64,000 nt of DNA from the NCBI RefSeq assembly GCF_035590735.1, contig NZ_CP141595.1:1266001-1330000 (forward strand), read 5' to 3'. Each line of letters begins with the position of its first letter. Positions within the stretch are counted from its first letter, which is position 1. Made by a program: the position numbers and the translations under genes. This stretch comes from Rossellomorea aquimaris (GTDB lineage Bacteria > Bacillota > Bacilli > Bacillales > Bacillaceae_B). This document shows positions 7,647 through 16,646 of the stretch, piece by piece. Below the pieces are notes generated by a model, which saw only the letters and a program-made list of their open reading frames with translations, was not told where the DNA came from and ran no database searches.

Positions 7647-8660
7647 ATGAAAATGAAAACAGGCATCATGGCTATTATTTTATCAAGTTTACTAGTTGTC
7701 ACCACGGCATGCGGAGGGTCGAACTCTGCAAGTAATACTGAAAGTGATGGGGAATGGAGCCCGTCTAAACCAATTGAAGTCGTTGCTCCAGCAGGTGCCG
7801 GCGGAGGTTGGGATACGACGGCCAGGACCGTTTCAAAGGTAATGGAAGAACAGAAAATCATTGACCAGCGTATGGCTGTAGTCAATAAACCAGGTGGCGG
7901 GGGATCTGTCGGCTGGTCATATATCGATAGTAAAAAAGGAGATAACCACACGATGTTCGTCACATCTCCACCGATGTTCTTTGTTCCACTTAATGGACAG
8001 TCGACATTGTCTCACAAAGATTTCACACCTATAGCCGGGGTGATCGCTGACTATGCAGCCTTTGTTGTAGACGCGGATTCTCCTTACGATACGATGAAAG
8101 ATCTTGTCGATGCATTAAAAAAGGATCCGACATCAGTATCCATTGTAGGGGTTTCTTCACCGGGAAGCATGGATCATATGCAGTTCGTAAAAGCGGTTAA
8201 GGCAGCAGGGGTAGACGTTAAAAAGCTGAAGTATGTTTCCGCTCAAGACGGATCTGGAATGAGCATGCTCCTGGGAGGAAAAGTGGATGTGTACTCGACG
8301 GGCCTTGCGGAAGCTTCTGAACAAGCCCGTGCAGGTAAGGTTAAGGTTCTGGCGATTACAGCTCCCGAACGTTTGGAAGGAGATACGGTATCAGATTTCC
8401 CGACGTTAAAAGAACAAGGGATTGATGATGAATTTGTTGTGTGGCGTGGTTTCTTAGGTCCAAAGGATATGGATCCCGATGCCGTTGCTTATTATGAGAA
8501 AGCGTTTAAAGACATGATCGAAACGGATCAGTGGAAGGAAATGCGGGACAAGTTTGGCTGGACGGACAACTACATGTCTTCAGAAGAGTTCAGTACCTTC
8601 CTAGATGAAGAATACAAAGAAATTGAAACATTAATGGAGGAAATCGGGTTGAAAAAATAA
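7647..8660 (+). CDS. tctC: Tripartite tricarboxylate transporter binding lipoprotein
   Basis: Extracytoplasmic binding protein (TctC/Bug family, 337 residues) of a tripartite tricarboxylate transporter, probably for citrate or a related di/tricarboxylate. Lipoprotein signal with lipidated Cys22 (VVTTAC), then the family's anion-binding loops VVAPAGAGGGWDTTAR near residue 48 and NKPGGGGSVGW near residue 82. Start ATG is behind a G-rich site (AGGGGG); a second ATG two codons later is possible. It heads the operon tctC-tctB-tctA behind a cre site. The exact substrate cannot be read from sequence. Confidence 0.9.
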   Translation: MKMKTGIMAIILSSLLVVTTACGGSNSASNTESDGEWSPSKPIEVVAPAGAGGGWDTTARTVSKVMEEQKIIDQRMAVVNKPGGGGSVGWSYIDSKKGDNHTMFVTSPPMFFVPLNGQSTLSHKDFTPIAGVIADYAAFVVDADSPYDTMKDLVDALKKDPTSVSIVGVSSPGSMDHMQFVKAVKAAGVDVKKLKYVSAQDGSGMSMLLGGKVDVYSTGLAEASEQARAGKVKVLAITAPERLEGDTVSDFPTLKEQGIDDEFVVWRGFLGPKDMDPDAVAYYEKAFKDMIETDQWKEMRDKFGWTDNYMSSEEFSTFLDEEYKEIETLMEEIGLKK

Positions 8661-8716
8661 TGAGGTCTGGAGCAGAAATATCTGCTCCTTCCTTTTCATG
8701 ACTAGGAGTGAATCAC

Positions 8717-9175
8717 ATGAGAACAAAACCAGATCGAATCATCTCAATCTTTTTACTAGTTTTTGCCGGGATCTATCTAGCTCTCAGCTTTCAGCTTACC
8801 AAATTTCCATACGCCATTATCGATAGTGACGTCCTTCCGAAAGGGCTTGGGTTCCTGCTCATTATTTTAGCGGTTGTTTTGTTCTTCCAGGCGAAGGACG
8901 ATACAGAAGAAGATAAGAAAAGACGTTATGTGAAAAAAGAAGATGTCATCATTCTGTTATCTGTATTAGGAGCACTTCTTGTATATATCTTTTTACTGGA
9001 ACCCCTCGGATTTTTAATATCTACTATTCTATTTTTGTTAGTTATCCCTTTCGTGTTGGGATTCAAAAAGAAGCTGACCACGGTATTAGTGGCCTTTCTA
9101 TTTTCAGGCATCATGTATTATTCATTTAACTATTTACTCAACATTACTTTACCACAGGGGATTCTACCCTTTTAG
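8717..9175 (+). CDS. tctB: Tripartite tricarboxylate transporter small membrane subunit
   Basis: 152-residue four-helix membrane protein of the TctB family, the small membrane subunit that pairs with TctA. Hydrophobic segments lie at about 9-25, 40-57, 72-90 and 100-150, separated by a charged loop (QAKDDTEEDKKRR). The ATG at 8717 lies 8 nt after AGGAG; the upstream GTG at 8708 overlaps that site and is unlikely. It follows tctC by 56 bp and precedes tctA. Confidence 0.85.
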   Translation: MRTKPDRIISIFLLVFAGIYLALSFQLTKFPYAIIDSDVLPKGLGFLLIILAVVLFFQAKDDTEEDKKRRYVKKEDVIILLSVLGALLVYIFLLEPLGFLISTILFLLVIPFVLGFKKKLTTVLVAFLFSGIMYYSFNYLLNITLPQGILPF

Positions 9176-9187
9176 GAGGTGACGGGC

Positions 9188-10702
9188 ATGATTGAAAGTA
9201 TATTATATGGATTTCAAGTAGCTTTCACCCCGGAGAACTTATTTTTCGCATTTATTGGGGTATTGGCTGGTACGATTATTGGGATGCTGCCTGGATTGGG
9301 TCCGATCAGCGCCATTGCGATCATGATTCCCCTTAGTTATGGGATGTATCCGTCTTCCGCCTTGATCCTGATGGCAGGGGTTTATTATGGTGCCGTGTTT
9401 GGCGGCTCCACTTCTTCGATTCTATTAAATGCCCCTGGTATTTCAGGGACAGTGGCAACAGCATTTGACGGATATCCCATGGCGAGACAGGGGAAGGCAG
9501 GGAAAGCACTCGCCATAGCCGCCATATCATCTTTTGCTGGTGGAACCATAAGTGTGGTGGCACTTATGTTAGTCGCTCCATATATGGCTAAGCTTGCAAT
9601 TACGTTCGGTCCTACTGAGTATTTCGCTCTAATGCTTCTGGGACTGACAGCGATATCGAGTTTATCTGAAGGGTCCACCAATAAAGCACTGATTTCTGCG
9701 ACGATTGGATTGATCACCGCAACTGTCGGGATTGATCAGCAAACAGGTACACAGCGTTTCACATTTGGAAACCCTGGTTTATTAGAAGGGATCGATTTTT
9801 TGATCATTGCTTTAGGATTATTTGCACTATCCGAAGTTTGTCAGTTAATTATCTCACGGAATGAAAATACGTTGAAAGGGAAGAGTGCTGTTGGAAGTTT
9901 AAAGCTTGAGAAGCAGGAATTAAAGGAGATGGCAGGCCCGATTGGCCGTCATTCCGTCCTTGGCTTCATTTTGGGAGTCCTGCCTGGAGCAGGGGCAACG
10001 ATCGCTTCATTCCTTTCCTATATTTCAGAGAAACGTTTATCCAAAGATCCATCTTCTTTTGGAAAAGGGAATATCAAGGGGCTAGCCGCTCCTGAAACCT
10101 CCAATAATGCGGCAACAAGCGGGGCGTTCGTTCCCTTGTTAACATTAGGGATACCAGGTTCTGGAACCACTGCTGTACTATTGGGTGCTTTACTTGTTGT
10201 AGGAGTGCAGCCGGGGCCATTGATGCTTCAGGATCACCCGGACGTATTCTGGGGAGTCATTGCAAGTATGTATATCGGAAATCTATTTCTATTGATACTT
10301 AACTTACCGCTCATCCCGGTACTGGCAAAAATCTTATATATTCCGAAGCAGCTGTTGATCGCATTGATTATTGTGTTCTGTTTAATTGGGGTATACGCAG
10401 TCAGCTTCAACACGTTCCATCTATACTTGCTTGTAGGATTTGGCGTATTAGGCTACTTATTGAAAATGTTTAAATTCCCAGCTCCGCCATTTATTCTGGC
10501 GTTTATATTGGGGGGGATGATGGAGCAATCCTTCAGACAGGCGATGACGATCTCAAACGGATCTTACAGTGTGTTTTTTCAAAGTAATATCACCATAGGT
10601 TTACTGATCGTTTCATTCCTTTCACTTGTGCTCCCTACGATTTTAGGATTAACGAGAAGAGGGAAGGCCACGGAAAGTCAAGATCTGAAGAAAGAAGCAT
10701 GA
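9188..10702 (+). CDS. tctA: Tripartite tricarboxylate transporter large membrane subunit
   Basis: Large permease subunit of about 504 residues with around 12 membrane segments. The two TctA signatures are present: GMLPGLGPISAIAIMIP near residue 35 and a second GVLPGAGATIASFLSY near residue 255, plus LTLGIPGSGTTAVLLG near residue 315. I start it at the ATG at 9188, six bases after AGGAGGTG; the GTG at 9179 sits inside that ribosome binding site. Completes the transporter with TctC and TctB. Ends just before a shared terminator. Confidence 0.92.
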   Translation: MIESILYGFQVAFTPENLFFAFIGVLAGTIIGMLPGLGPISAIAIMIPLSYGMYPSSALILMAGVYYGAVFGGSTSSILLNAPGISGTVATAFDGYPMARQGKAGKALAIAAISSFAGGTISVVALMLVAPYMAKLAITFGPTEYFALMLLGLTAISSLSEGSTNKALISATIGLITATVGIDQQTGTQRFTFGNPGLLEGIDFLIIALGLFALSEVCQLIISRNENTLKGKSAVGSLKLEKQELKEMAGPIGRHSVLGFILGVLPGAGATIASFLSYISEKRLSKDPSSFGKGNIKGLAAPETSNNAATSGAFVPLLTLGIPGSGTTAVLLGALLVVGVQPGPLMLQDHPDVFWGVIASMYIGNLFLLILNLPLIPVLAKILYIPKQLLIALIIVFCLIGVYAVSFNTFHLYLLVGFGVLGYLLKMFKFPAPPFILAFILGGMMEQSFRQAMTISNGSYSVFFQSNITIGLLIVSFLSLVLPTILGLTRRGKATESQDLKKEA

Positions 10703-10709
10703 TCAATAG

Positions 10710-10746
10710 AAAAGCAGTGAAGCCCCCGATGCCTCACTGCTTTTCT
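10710..10746. terminator. Bidirectional terminator between tctA and response regulator
   Basis: AAAAGCAGTGA pairs with TCACTGCTTTT around a 13-nt loop, between convergent genes. Confidence 0.85.
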
Positions 10747-10747
10747 C

Positions 10748-11440
10748 TTATTCTTGAAAGAAATATTTTCTCTGAGGTCTCCCGACACCTCCATATGAAA
10801 GCTCCACTTTGATTTTCTTTTGGGAAACAAGGTACTCCAGATAGCGCCTGGCCGTTGTACGGGTCACGCCCACTTCCCCCGCCATATCCTCAGCCGTATA
10901 GCCCCTCCTGTGATCGGTTCCTATCCTTTTGAGTATGGAATCCAATGTAATCGTATCGATCCCTTTCGGGGGGGGTTGGACGGTTTGAATGTTGCTCGTA
11001 TTTTTCTTTCTATTAAATAAAGTGTCCACTTCATGTTGATTTTCTACTTGAGAATCATTCATTCTCTTTTTATACTGTTGATATTTTAGTAGAGTATCCT
11101 GAAATCGGTTAAAGATAATGGGTTTCAGTATATAATCGAATGCCCCGCCACGGATGGCATTGGAAATATGTTCGGTTTCCTTTGCTGCTGTGACGAGTAT
11201 GACATCTGTGCTGCGGTAGTGCTTTCTGATCTCCCATAGAAATTCACTGCCGGTTCCATCAGGAAAGTAAACGTCAAGTAAGATTAAATCAGGATTGACA
11301 ACAGGTAAGGCTTTTTTGGCTTCTGCAATGGTAGTGGCGATCCCGCCTACCTGAAATCTTTCCATTTGAGCGATGTACTGGCTGTTGATTTCAGCTGTTT
11401 GAATATCATCTTCTATAATGAATACGTTCCACTTACGCAA
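10748..11440 (-). CDS. CitT/DcuR-family response regulator
   Basis: Response regulator of 230 residues. Receiver domain residues 4-125 with acidic pocket EDD (10-12), phosphoacceptor Asp56 in LLDVYFPDG, and Lys in LKPI near residue 107. The C-terminal helix-turn-helix (YTAEDMAGEVGVTRTTARRYL, near 178-198) is the CitT/DctR/MalR type that controls carboxylate uptake. Start is TTG at 11440 behind AGGGGGAG. It follows the kinase gene by 12 bp, and the pair converges on tctCBA, the probable target. Confidence 0.9.
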   Translation of the reverse strand: MRKWNVFIIEDDIQTAEINSQYIAQMERFQVGGIATTIAEAKKALPVVNPDLILLDVYFPDGTGSEFLWEIRKHYRSTDVILVTAAKETEHISNAIRGGAFDYILKPIIFNRFQDTLLKYQQYKKRMNDSQVENQHEVDTLFNRKKNTSNIQTVQPPPKGIDTITLDSILKRIGTDHRRGYTAEDMAGEVGVTRTTARRYLEYLVSQKKIKVELSYGGVGRPQRKYFFQE

Positions 11441-11452
11441 TACTTTCTCCCC

Positions 11453-13036
11453 CTAATGTTGCTTTGGAATACTAACCGTAAACCATGCGCCGCCAAGCTC
11501 ACTATCTTCTACTGTTATGTACCCGTTCAGATGCTCCACACTTCTTTGAACCAAATGAAGACCGATGCCCCTGTCTTTGCCGGCCTTTGTAGAATAGCCC
11601 CTTTCAAATATCGAGTGTATATCCTGAATTCCCGCACCACTGTCTTCTATTTCAAAAATAAAATCATCACCTAAATCAGTCATAAACAATTGAACCCGCC
11701 TGTTGTGTAGTGGCTGGGATAAGACCTCTTCAAAGGCATTATCTAGAATGTTCCCAATGATGGTAATCAATTTTTCCTGCTGTACATCTATAAGTGGTGT
11801 TGTAATTGAGCTATCATGATGAATCGAGAACGAGATCTTCAACTCTTGAGACCGATTATATTTTCCAATGATCAGGCCTGCAAGGACAGGATCAGGAACC
11901 GCTTTCAATAGAAATTGAATTAAGTCTTCATATCCAGAGGATTCCTCCTGTATGAGGGCTAACGCCTCTTCGTGATGATGAAGTTGAATGAGACCTGCAA
12001 TCGTATTCAGTTTGTTTCTGTATTCATGGGTCTGTGAGCGCAATATACCTGCATACGCTTGAACCTGAGACAGTTCTTTAGTGAGCTGATCAATTTCATC
12101 CTTCCTCCTGAAACTGGCAACCACCCCGACGATCGTTTCCTCTTCAAAAATAGGAAGCCTGTTGACGATTAGGTCATGATGATTTAATGAAATCTCATCA
12201 TCCAGCCGGCTTTCGCGCGTTTCCAATACATCCATCATTTTCGTATCGGGAATGACTTCTAGAATGTGCCTTCCCCTATTGGAGGATTGATGATCAAGAG
12301 CCAGGATACTGTGAGCTCTTGCATTTATTTCCGTAATCGATCCATGTTGATCGATTGCAATGATTCCTTCCCGGACCGATTCGATGATGGCCCGCTTTTC
12401 CTTAAACTGCATGGCAATTTCAGCAGGCTCCAAACCGAAGATCGCCTTTTTGATCCCTTTCCCAATAAAAAAGGAGCCGATGATTCCGATTAATAGGATG
12501 ACGGTGACGAGTATCAGTACCTTAGTACGATAGGGAATGACGATGTCGTGGATACTGTCTTCAAGAAATCCGACTGACACTACCCCAATGATTTCGTTTT
12601 GGGCGTTTCTTATAGGAACCTTTCCTCTAACAGATGGTCCTAATGATCCCCTTGCATGAGAAACATAAGATTCCCCCTTTATTAAGGCTCTTTCATTGTC
12701 TCCACCGACCATCTTTTTCCCGAGCCGTTCAGGCATGGGGTGAGAGTAGCGGACAGAGTCTCTATTGCCGACAACAATAAAGGTGGCTCCTGTTTCTTTT
12801 CGAATATCTTCCACCAGGGGCTGGATGATGTCTTCCGGCTGATTTGCATTAAAGGCCTCGATGACAGCCGGCATCTTGGATACAGATTGTGCCACCGCCA
12901 GTGCTTGTTTCCCTTTCAGGTCCGTTAATGTATCGGACAGCATCCTGAAAAAGATGATTGATAGGGATAAAATCAATAATGAAAGAAGTGCTAATACAAT
13001 AATGATAATCTTCGATTGAAGTGAGAACTTTTTCAT
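11453..13036 (-). CDS. CitS/DcuS-family sensor histidine kinase
   Basis: Membrane sensor kinase of 527 residues. Two membrane helices (about 10-30 and 170-190) bracket an extracytoplasmic sensor domain of the CitAP/PDC fold, which in relatives binds citrate or C4-dicarboxylates. A cytoplasmic PAS domain (about 215-320) follows, then the SpoOB-type phosphorelay helix with His near residue 336 (SQTHEYRNKLNTIAGLI), and the GHKL ATPase with NILDNAFEEV and GIGLHLVQ. I chose the ATG at 13036 behind AAGGAA; the frame is open 22 codons upstream with no ribosome binding site. The partner of the response regulator at 10748-11440. Confidence 0.9.
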   Translation of the reverse strand: MKKFSLQSKIIIIVLALLSLLILSLSIIFFRMLSDTLTDLKGKQALAVAQSVSKMPAVIEAFNANQPEDIIQPLVEDIRKETGATFIVVGNRDSVRYSHPMPERLGKKMVGGDNERALIKGESYVSHARGSLGPSVRGKVPIRNAQNEIIGVVSVGFLEDSIHDIVIPYRTKVLILVTVILLIGIIGSFFIGKGIKKAIFGLEPAEIAMQFKEKRAIIESVREGIIAIDQHGSITEINARAHSILALDHQSSNRGRHILEVIPDTKMMDVLETRESRLDDEISLNHHDLIVNRLPIFEEETIVGVVASFRRKDEIDQLTKELSQVQAYAGILRSQTHEYRNKLNTIAGLIQLHHHEEALALIQEESSGYEDLIQFLLKAVPDPVLAGLIIGKYNRSQELKISFSIHHDSSITTPLIDVQQEKLITIIGNILDNAFEEVLSQPLHNRRVQLFMTDLGDDFIFEIEDSGAGIQDIHSIFERGYSTKAGKDRGIGLHLVQRSVEHLNGYITVEDSELGGAWFTVSIPKQH

Positions 13037-13154
13037 TGCAGGTTCCTTCTTTTCGGAAAATTCTATTATTACTAGAATAAAAGAGTTGATGGGTTTGTAC
13101 AAGGGGAGATGAGAATCTACTACAGATGAGTTTTAAACATACAACACGTGGTAT

Positions 13155-13610
13155 ATGAAACATAGTACATTTAAGAGGAGGATTCATAACGTTTTGGCAA
13201 GTATCGTTACAATCGGAGCCATCATTTTCATCCTGGTAAACTTGATCTATTTCTTTAAGGATAAGCATTTCAAATACAGTTATTTTAGTACAACGCTTTT
13301 TTATAAGCTGTTTTTCGTACTTTTCAGTATCATGATCGCATTTGCTGTACTCTATTATGTCCTGTCATTTGAGAATCCTATGCTGCGTGTCAGTTCACCC
13401 ACTGGGAAGCCGGTAGAGCATACGTTTCTCAATTATCTCTATTACAGCGGGGTGACGATCCTGTCCGTCGGGTACGGAGATTATATCCCGACAGGCCATA
13501 TCCGATTCTTTGCACTGCTTGAGGCAGCCATAGGATTGCTGCTTCCTACGGCCTATTTTATGAAGGTATTGGAGTCGAAGGGAAAAGAGGATAGGGAGTA
13601 TAATAAATAG
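13155..13610 (+). CDS. Two-helix potassium channel, pore-only
   Basis: 151-residue membrane protein with two or three hydrophobic segments and a K+ channel pore loop: selectivity filter SVGYGD near residues 104-109, followed by the inner helix. No cytoplasmic RCK/TrkA_N domain follows, so gating control is not obvious. It is a paralogue of the channel at 59614-60018 (both have YYSGVTILSVGYGD / YFSGITLFSVGYGD). The ATG at 13155 has a weak ribosome binding site, while a strong AAGAGGAGG at 13174-13182 lies inside the frame 12 bases before a TTG (13194); the true start may be that TTG, giving 138 residues. Confidence 0.78.
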   Translation: MKHSTFKRRIHNVLASIVTIGAIIFILVNLIYFFKDKHFKYSYFSTTLFYKLFFVLFSIMIAFAVLYYVLSFENPMLRVSSPTGKPVEHTFLNYLYYSGVTILSVGYGDYIPTGHIRFFALLEAAIGLLLPTAYFMKVLESKGKEDREYNK

Positions 13611-13741
13611 AAGTGAGGATCTGATTTTGGTGAGAGTGTAATGTGCTGCATCAAGGTCAGGTTCTTTTTTTGTTTCTTGCGAGCTTCTATCATCATGAAT
13701 AGAATAGAGAGAGAATAAAGGGTTAAAAAGGAGTGGCCGCA

Positions 13742-14125
13742 ATAAAGAAAATCAAGAAAATGATTTATATATTATTAGGTTTGTTATTTATGGGGATCGG
13801 GATTGTAGGCGTCGTACTGCCTCTCATACCAACGACTCCACTTTTATTGTTAGCATCCTTTTTCTTTGTAAGGGGATCCGAACGATTTGAGGTTTGGTTT
13901 AAAGGAACCAGTGTATATAAGATGCATTTAGAAGGTTTTATTCGTCATCGATCCATGACACTGCGCCAGAAGGTTACGCTGCTGATTTTTTCAGACATCA
14001 TGATTCTCATCCCGCTGATTTTATCGGATAGTATGATAGTGAAAGTGATCCTGAGTTTGATCATTGTGTATAAGTATTATTATTTTATTTTTAAAATAAG
14101 GACTGTAGCAGTTCGGGGGGATTGA
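13742..14125 (+). CDS. DUF454/YbaN-family membrane protein, possible AUA start
   Basis: Small membrane protein of about 127 residues, DUF454 family, with the signature GIVGVVLPLIPTTPLLLLASFFF near residue 15 and two more hydrophobic segments after a basic region. Function unknown. The start is odd: the ribosome binding site AAGGAG ends at 13733, and the only codon at proper distance is ATA (13742), giving an N-terminus (M)KKIKKMIYILLG like the family's. A GTG at 13733 overlaps the ribosome binding site, and the first in-frame ATG (13760) is 26 bases away and would drop the basic N-terminus. I list the ATA start as best fit. Confidence 0.7.
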   Translation: MKKIKKMIYILLGLLFMGIGIVGVVLPLIPTTPLLLLASFFFVRGSERFEVWFKGTSVYKMHLEGFIRHRSMTLRQKVTLLIFSDIMILIPLILSDSMIVKVILSLIIVYKYYYFIFKIRTVAVRGD

Positions 14126-14168
14126 TGGTGATGGGGTCATGGAGACTAGTCAATTTATCTTTCAAAAA

Positions 14169-14216
14169 TAGCGTGTACCAGGTACAAATGACATCCATTG
14201 TACCTGGTACACGCTA
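14169..14216. terminator. Perfect 19-bp stem terminator
   Basis: TAGCGTGTACCAGGTACAA and its exact complement are separated by 10 nt. On the minus strand it is followed by TTTTTG, so it is likely the terminator of the gene at 14230-14676. The GTACCAGGTAC core is itself palindromic. Confidence 0.7.
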
Positions 14217-14229
14217 TGAGTCAACTCCA

Positions 14230-14676
14230 TTACATCCACAAATTCGGCTTCACAACCATAAACCACAGCATAGCCAGGAGAAGGATTAGATAAATCCAAA
14301 CAGTCCGATTCAATTTTCCAACCAGCCATTCCCGGTCGGCGTCCTTCTCTGCAAACTTCCGTAGTGTCGGTGAGAACGCCCTTGCGAGAAAGAACAGGGA
14401 GCAGAACATAATGACAAGGGTCATGATGATCCACGGTGTACTCCACGTCCAAGGTCCGAGTAGAACCAGGAGAATTCCTGTTCCGACGAGCACGTGTCCC
14501 GCATGCTTGGAAAGTCGGACCGTAAAGCGGAACGTGTCCAAGTACGAAGGAAGCACGGACTCAGAAGCGGTCCGTAATTTTTTAATCATCGGCAATAGTA
14601 TGAAAAATGGGCCGATGGAGGCCACGACGCTGATCACATGAAGATAGATGAGCGTTCTGTAAAATAAATACTCCAT
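14230..14676 (-). CDS. Small integral membrane protein, DUF2269-like
   Basis: 148-residue protein with four hydrophobic segments (about 5-30, 58-76, 80-100 and 122-143) and an early His (LIYLHVISVVASIG) and later KHAGHVLVGTG. The layout resembles the DUF2269/CopD-like set of small membrane proteins with conserved histidines that might bind a metal or heme; that assignment is tentative. The next gene upstream (ASCH protein) is 10 bp away and on the same strand, so they are probably cotranscribed. Confidence 0.65.
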   Translation of the reverse strand: MEYLFYRTLIYLHVISVVASIGPFFILLPMIKKLRTASESVLPSYLDTFRFTVRLSKHAGHVLVGTGILLVLLGPWTWSTPWIIMTLVIMFCSLFFLARAFSPTLRKFAEKDADREWLVGKLNRTVWIYLILLLAMLWFMVVKPNLWM

Positions 14677-14686
14677 CCGTCGTACT

Positions 14687-15025
14687 CTACTCGTTCACTA
14701 ATGTGAATTCGTGCACCCATACTTTCATGCTCGGGTGCCATGGCATTCCTGGGTGATAAGAGAGAATCGATTCTTTATATTCCTCCACAGTATTAAACCC
14801 TTCCTGCTTGGCATGATCATCTGTCAGCTCACCAAGTGATTGGGAGTAGACGCTTTCTACTATGTATTTCTTTCCTTGAAGCTCCATGATTTCTCCAATG
14901 TCAGCGTATCGTCCGTTTCTGCGGGTCGCCGTTTTCTCACCCTTAATCACTTTCTCGACGTCCTCAGTTTTAGTAACCAGACGGTCGATCGTACACGTTT
15001 TTGGCGGTAGTTGTTGATTTGTCAT
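14687..15025 (-). CDS. ASCH-domain protein
   Basis: 112-residue soluble protein consisting of a single ASCH domain (PUA-like fold): VIKGEKTATRRNGRYADIGEIMEL near residues 27-50 is the conserved RNA/nucleotide-binding loop, and the C-terminus carries MKVWVHEFTLV. ASCH proteins bind RNA, and some cleave acylated cytidines or act as ribonucleases; the specific activity here is unknown. Start ATG at 15025 follows AAAGGGG. It lies 10 bp upstream of the small membrane protein gene. Confidence 0.85.
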   Translation of the reverse strand: MTNQQLPPKTCTIDRLVTKTEDVEKVIKGEKTATRRNGRYADIGEIMELQGKKYIVESVYSQSLGELTDDHAKQEGFNTVEEYKESILSYHPGMPWHPSMKVWVHEFTLVNE

Positions 15026-15116
15026 TTTAAAAACCCCTTTCGACCTTTAACTATAGCATAGTCTGGGTTAAGGAATATGACCGATTAGAAAAATTCAGCC
15101 TTAATTTAGTAGTAAG

Positions 15117-15437
15117 CTACTGCAATCCTTTCTGCATTTTCGTCCTCATTTTGTTATTCTGAAAGGAAATCTGTCCGAATGAGTTACCTGTTTCACCGTC
15201 CCACACCATATCGATTTGATAGGAAGGGGTTCCTTTTTTTCCACTCTCACCCATTATTTTTCCTTCTCCGCCAATTAGTTCAATGGCTTCTTCTAGTTCC
15301 ATCCCTTTTGTCACACCGTTAAATTCCTCAAGTGTGATGGCCCGGGTGTTCTCTTTCGCTTCTTCGGCATTAGAACATCCGAAAAGAAATGAAAGGGAAA
15401 GGATACCAATCATAACTCCATTACAATAGTTTCTCAT
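15117..15437 (-). CDS. Small secreted lipoprotein, BLIP/SmpA-like fold
   Basis: 106-residue predicted lipoprotein: signal ending in FLFGC, lipidated Cys21, then a domain beginning ITLEEFNGVTKGMELEEAIELIGGEG and ending in WDGETGNSFGQISFQNNKM. This single repeat of the DUF3862/BLIP-like type is common in Bacillus lipoproteins of unknown function. I chose the ATG at 15437, 9 nt after AGGAGG; the frame is open seven codons further upstream. Confidence 0.75.
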   Translation of the reverse strand: MRNYCNGVMIGILSLSFLFGCSNAEEAKENTRAITLEEFNGVTKGMELEEAIELIGGEGKIMGESGKKGTPSYQIDMVWDGETGNSFGQISFQNNKMRTKMQKGLQ

Positions 15438-15583
15438 TAATATATACCTCCTCATCACTTATATCTGTGTAACGTTTTAAACACTAAAAATGTTTCACGA
15501 ATCGAATTAATTTTCTGGAAGAGAACGTCACCTGGTGCTATGATGGGGGAATACTAAATACAGAAAGAAGGCCTCAGGGAGAA

Positions 15584-16522
15584 GTGAAAAAGTGGCAAAC
15601 GTATCTGATACTCGTGTTCATCATGTTGATTTGGGGCTTTAATGTTCCTGCACTAAAGGTTTTGGTGAGTGAATTTACGCCTGTAACGATTACATCTCTC
15701 CGCATCTTCACAGCAGGGATTACGGTATTTATCGTTCTTGGTATCATGAGGAAAATAAGAAAACCAACGGCTAAAGAGTTCTTGTTCATTATCTTGGGTG
15801 GCTTGTTGAATGTGGTCAGTCATCATTACTTCTTATCGGTTGGTTTAACAGGCACGTCATCAACAAACGGTGGCCTCATATTGGGAACCGGTCCGTTGTT
15901 GACGGCTTTAATGGCAACCATCATCCTGCGAAACCGGCCTACAGTGATTAAAATCCTCGGGTTTCTGTCTGGTAGTTTCGGGGTTGCGATCATTGTGTTG
16001 TCAGGCGGAGAGGGATTAGGCGGACTTAAGACCGGAGATCTGTTTATCTTTATCTCCATCTTTTCTCAGGCCATAAGCTTCATCATCATCAGTCGGGCCG
16101 CCAAAACTCTGGACCCCCGATTACTTACGGGTTATATGATGGTGTTCGGATCCATTGTCTTATTTGCCATTAGTCTGGTGACAGAGCCGGGAGCACTGAA
16201 GGAGTTAGGAAATTCCTCAGGCTCGATTTGGCTTCTATTCTTTGCTTCTGCCATTTTAGCAACGGCAGTAGGGCACATGATTTACAACCATTCAATCGGG
16301 AAAATTGGAGCCGCTGAAACATCGATTTTTCTGAATCTCAATACCTTTTTCTCCCTCGTAGGAGCAGCCATTTTTCTTAATGAAACCGTGACGATTTATC
16401 ACCTGATCGGATTGGTGTTCATCGTCCTTGGAGTAATATGCGGATCCGGTACGCTTGAAGAAATCGTCATCAGAAGAAAACAAAAGAGATTCTTAAAAGA
16501 AAAACAGAGACATCAGATGTAG
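15584..16522 (+). CDS. EamA/DMT-family transporter
   Basis: Ten-helix membrane transporter of 312 residues made of two EamA repeats (about 5-140 and 155-290), the drug/metabolite transporter superfamily. The first repeat has WGFNVPALKV and the second LNTFFSLVGAAIFLNETV with the conserved Glu. Likely an exporter of amino acids or small metabolites; the substrate cannot be told. Start is GTG at 15584 with a close AGGGAG; the N-terminus KKWQTYLIL supports it. Single gene ending in a terminator at 16500-16538. Confidence 0.87.
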   Translation: MKKWQTYLILVFIMLIWGFNVPALKVLVSEFTPVTITSLRIFTAGITVFIVLGIMRKIRKPTAKEFLFIILGGLLNVVSHHYFLSVGLTGTSSTNGGLILGTGPLLTALMATIILRNRPTVIKILGFLSGSFGVAIIVLSGGEGLGGLKTGDLFIFISIFSQAISFIIISRAAKTLDPRLLTGYMMVFGSIVLFAISLVTEPGALKELGNSSGSIWLLFFASAILATAVGHMIYNHSIGKIGAAETSIFLNLNTFFSLVGAAIFLNETVTIYHLIGLVFIVLGVICGSGTLEEIVIRRKQKRFLKEKQRHQM

Positions 16523-16538
16523 ATGCCTCTGTTTTTTT
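16500..16538 (+). terminator. Terminator of the DMT transporter gene
   Basis: AACAGAGACATC pairs with GATGCCTCTGTT (one G-A mismatch in the stem) and is followed by TTTTTTT. Confidence 0.8.
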
Positions 16539-16646
16539 ATACGGTAGACATAATGGAATATAAAACTACGTGCAAATGGCATTGCGGATAGTCCTCTTTC
16601 TTTCTGCCCATACTGAAGGAAAAGTAATCTCCGATGGGGTGGTTCG

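Noticed and set aside
9385-9717. Minus-strand frame inside tctA
   Set aside because: Shadow of a strongly supported gene in another frame.
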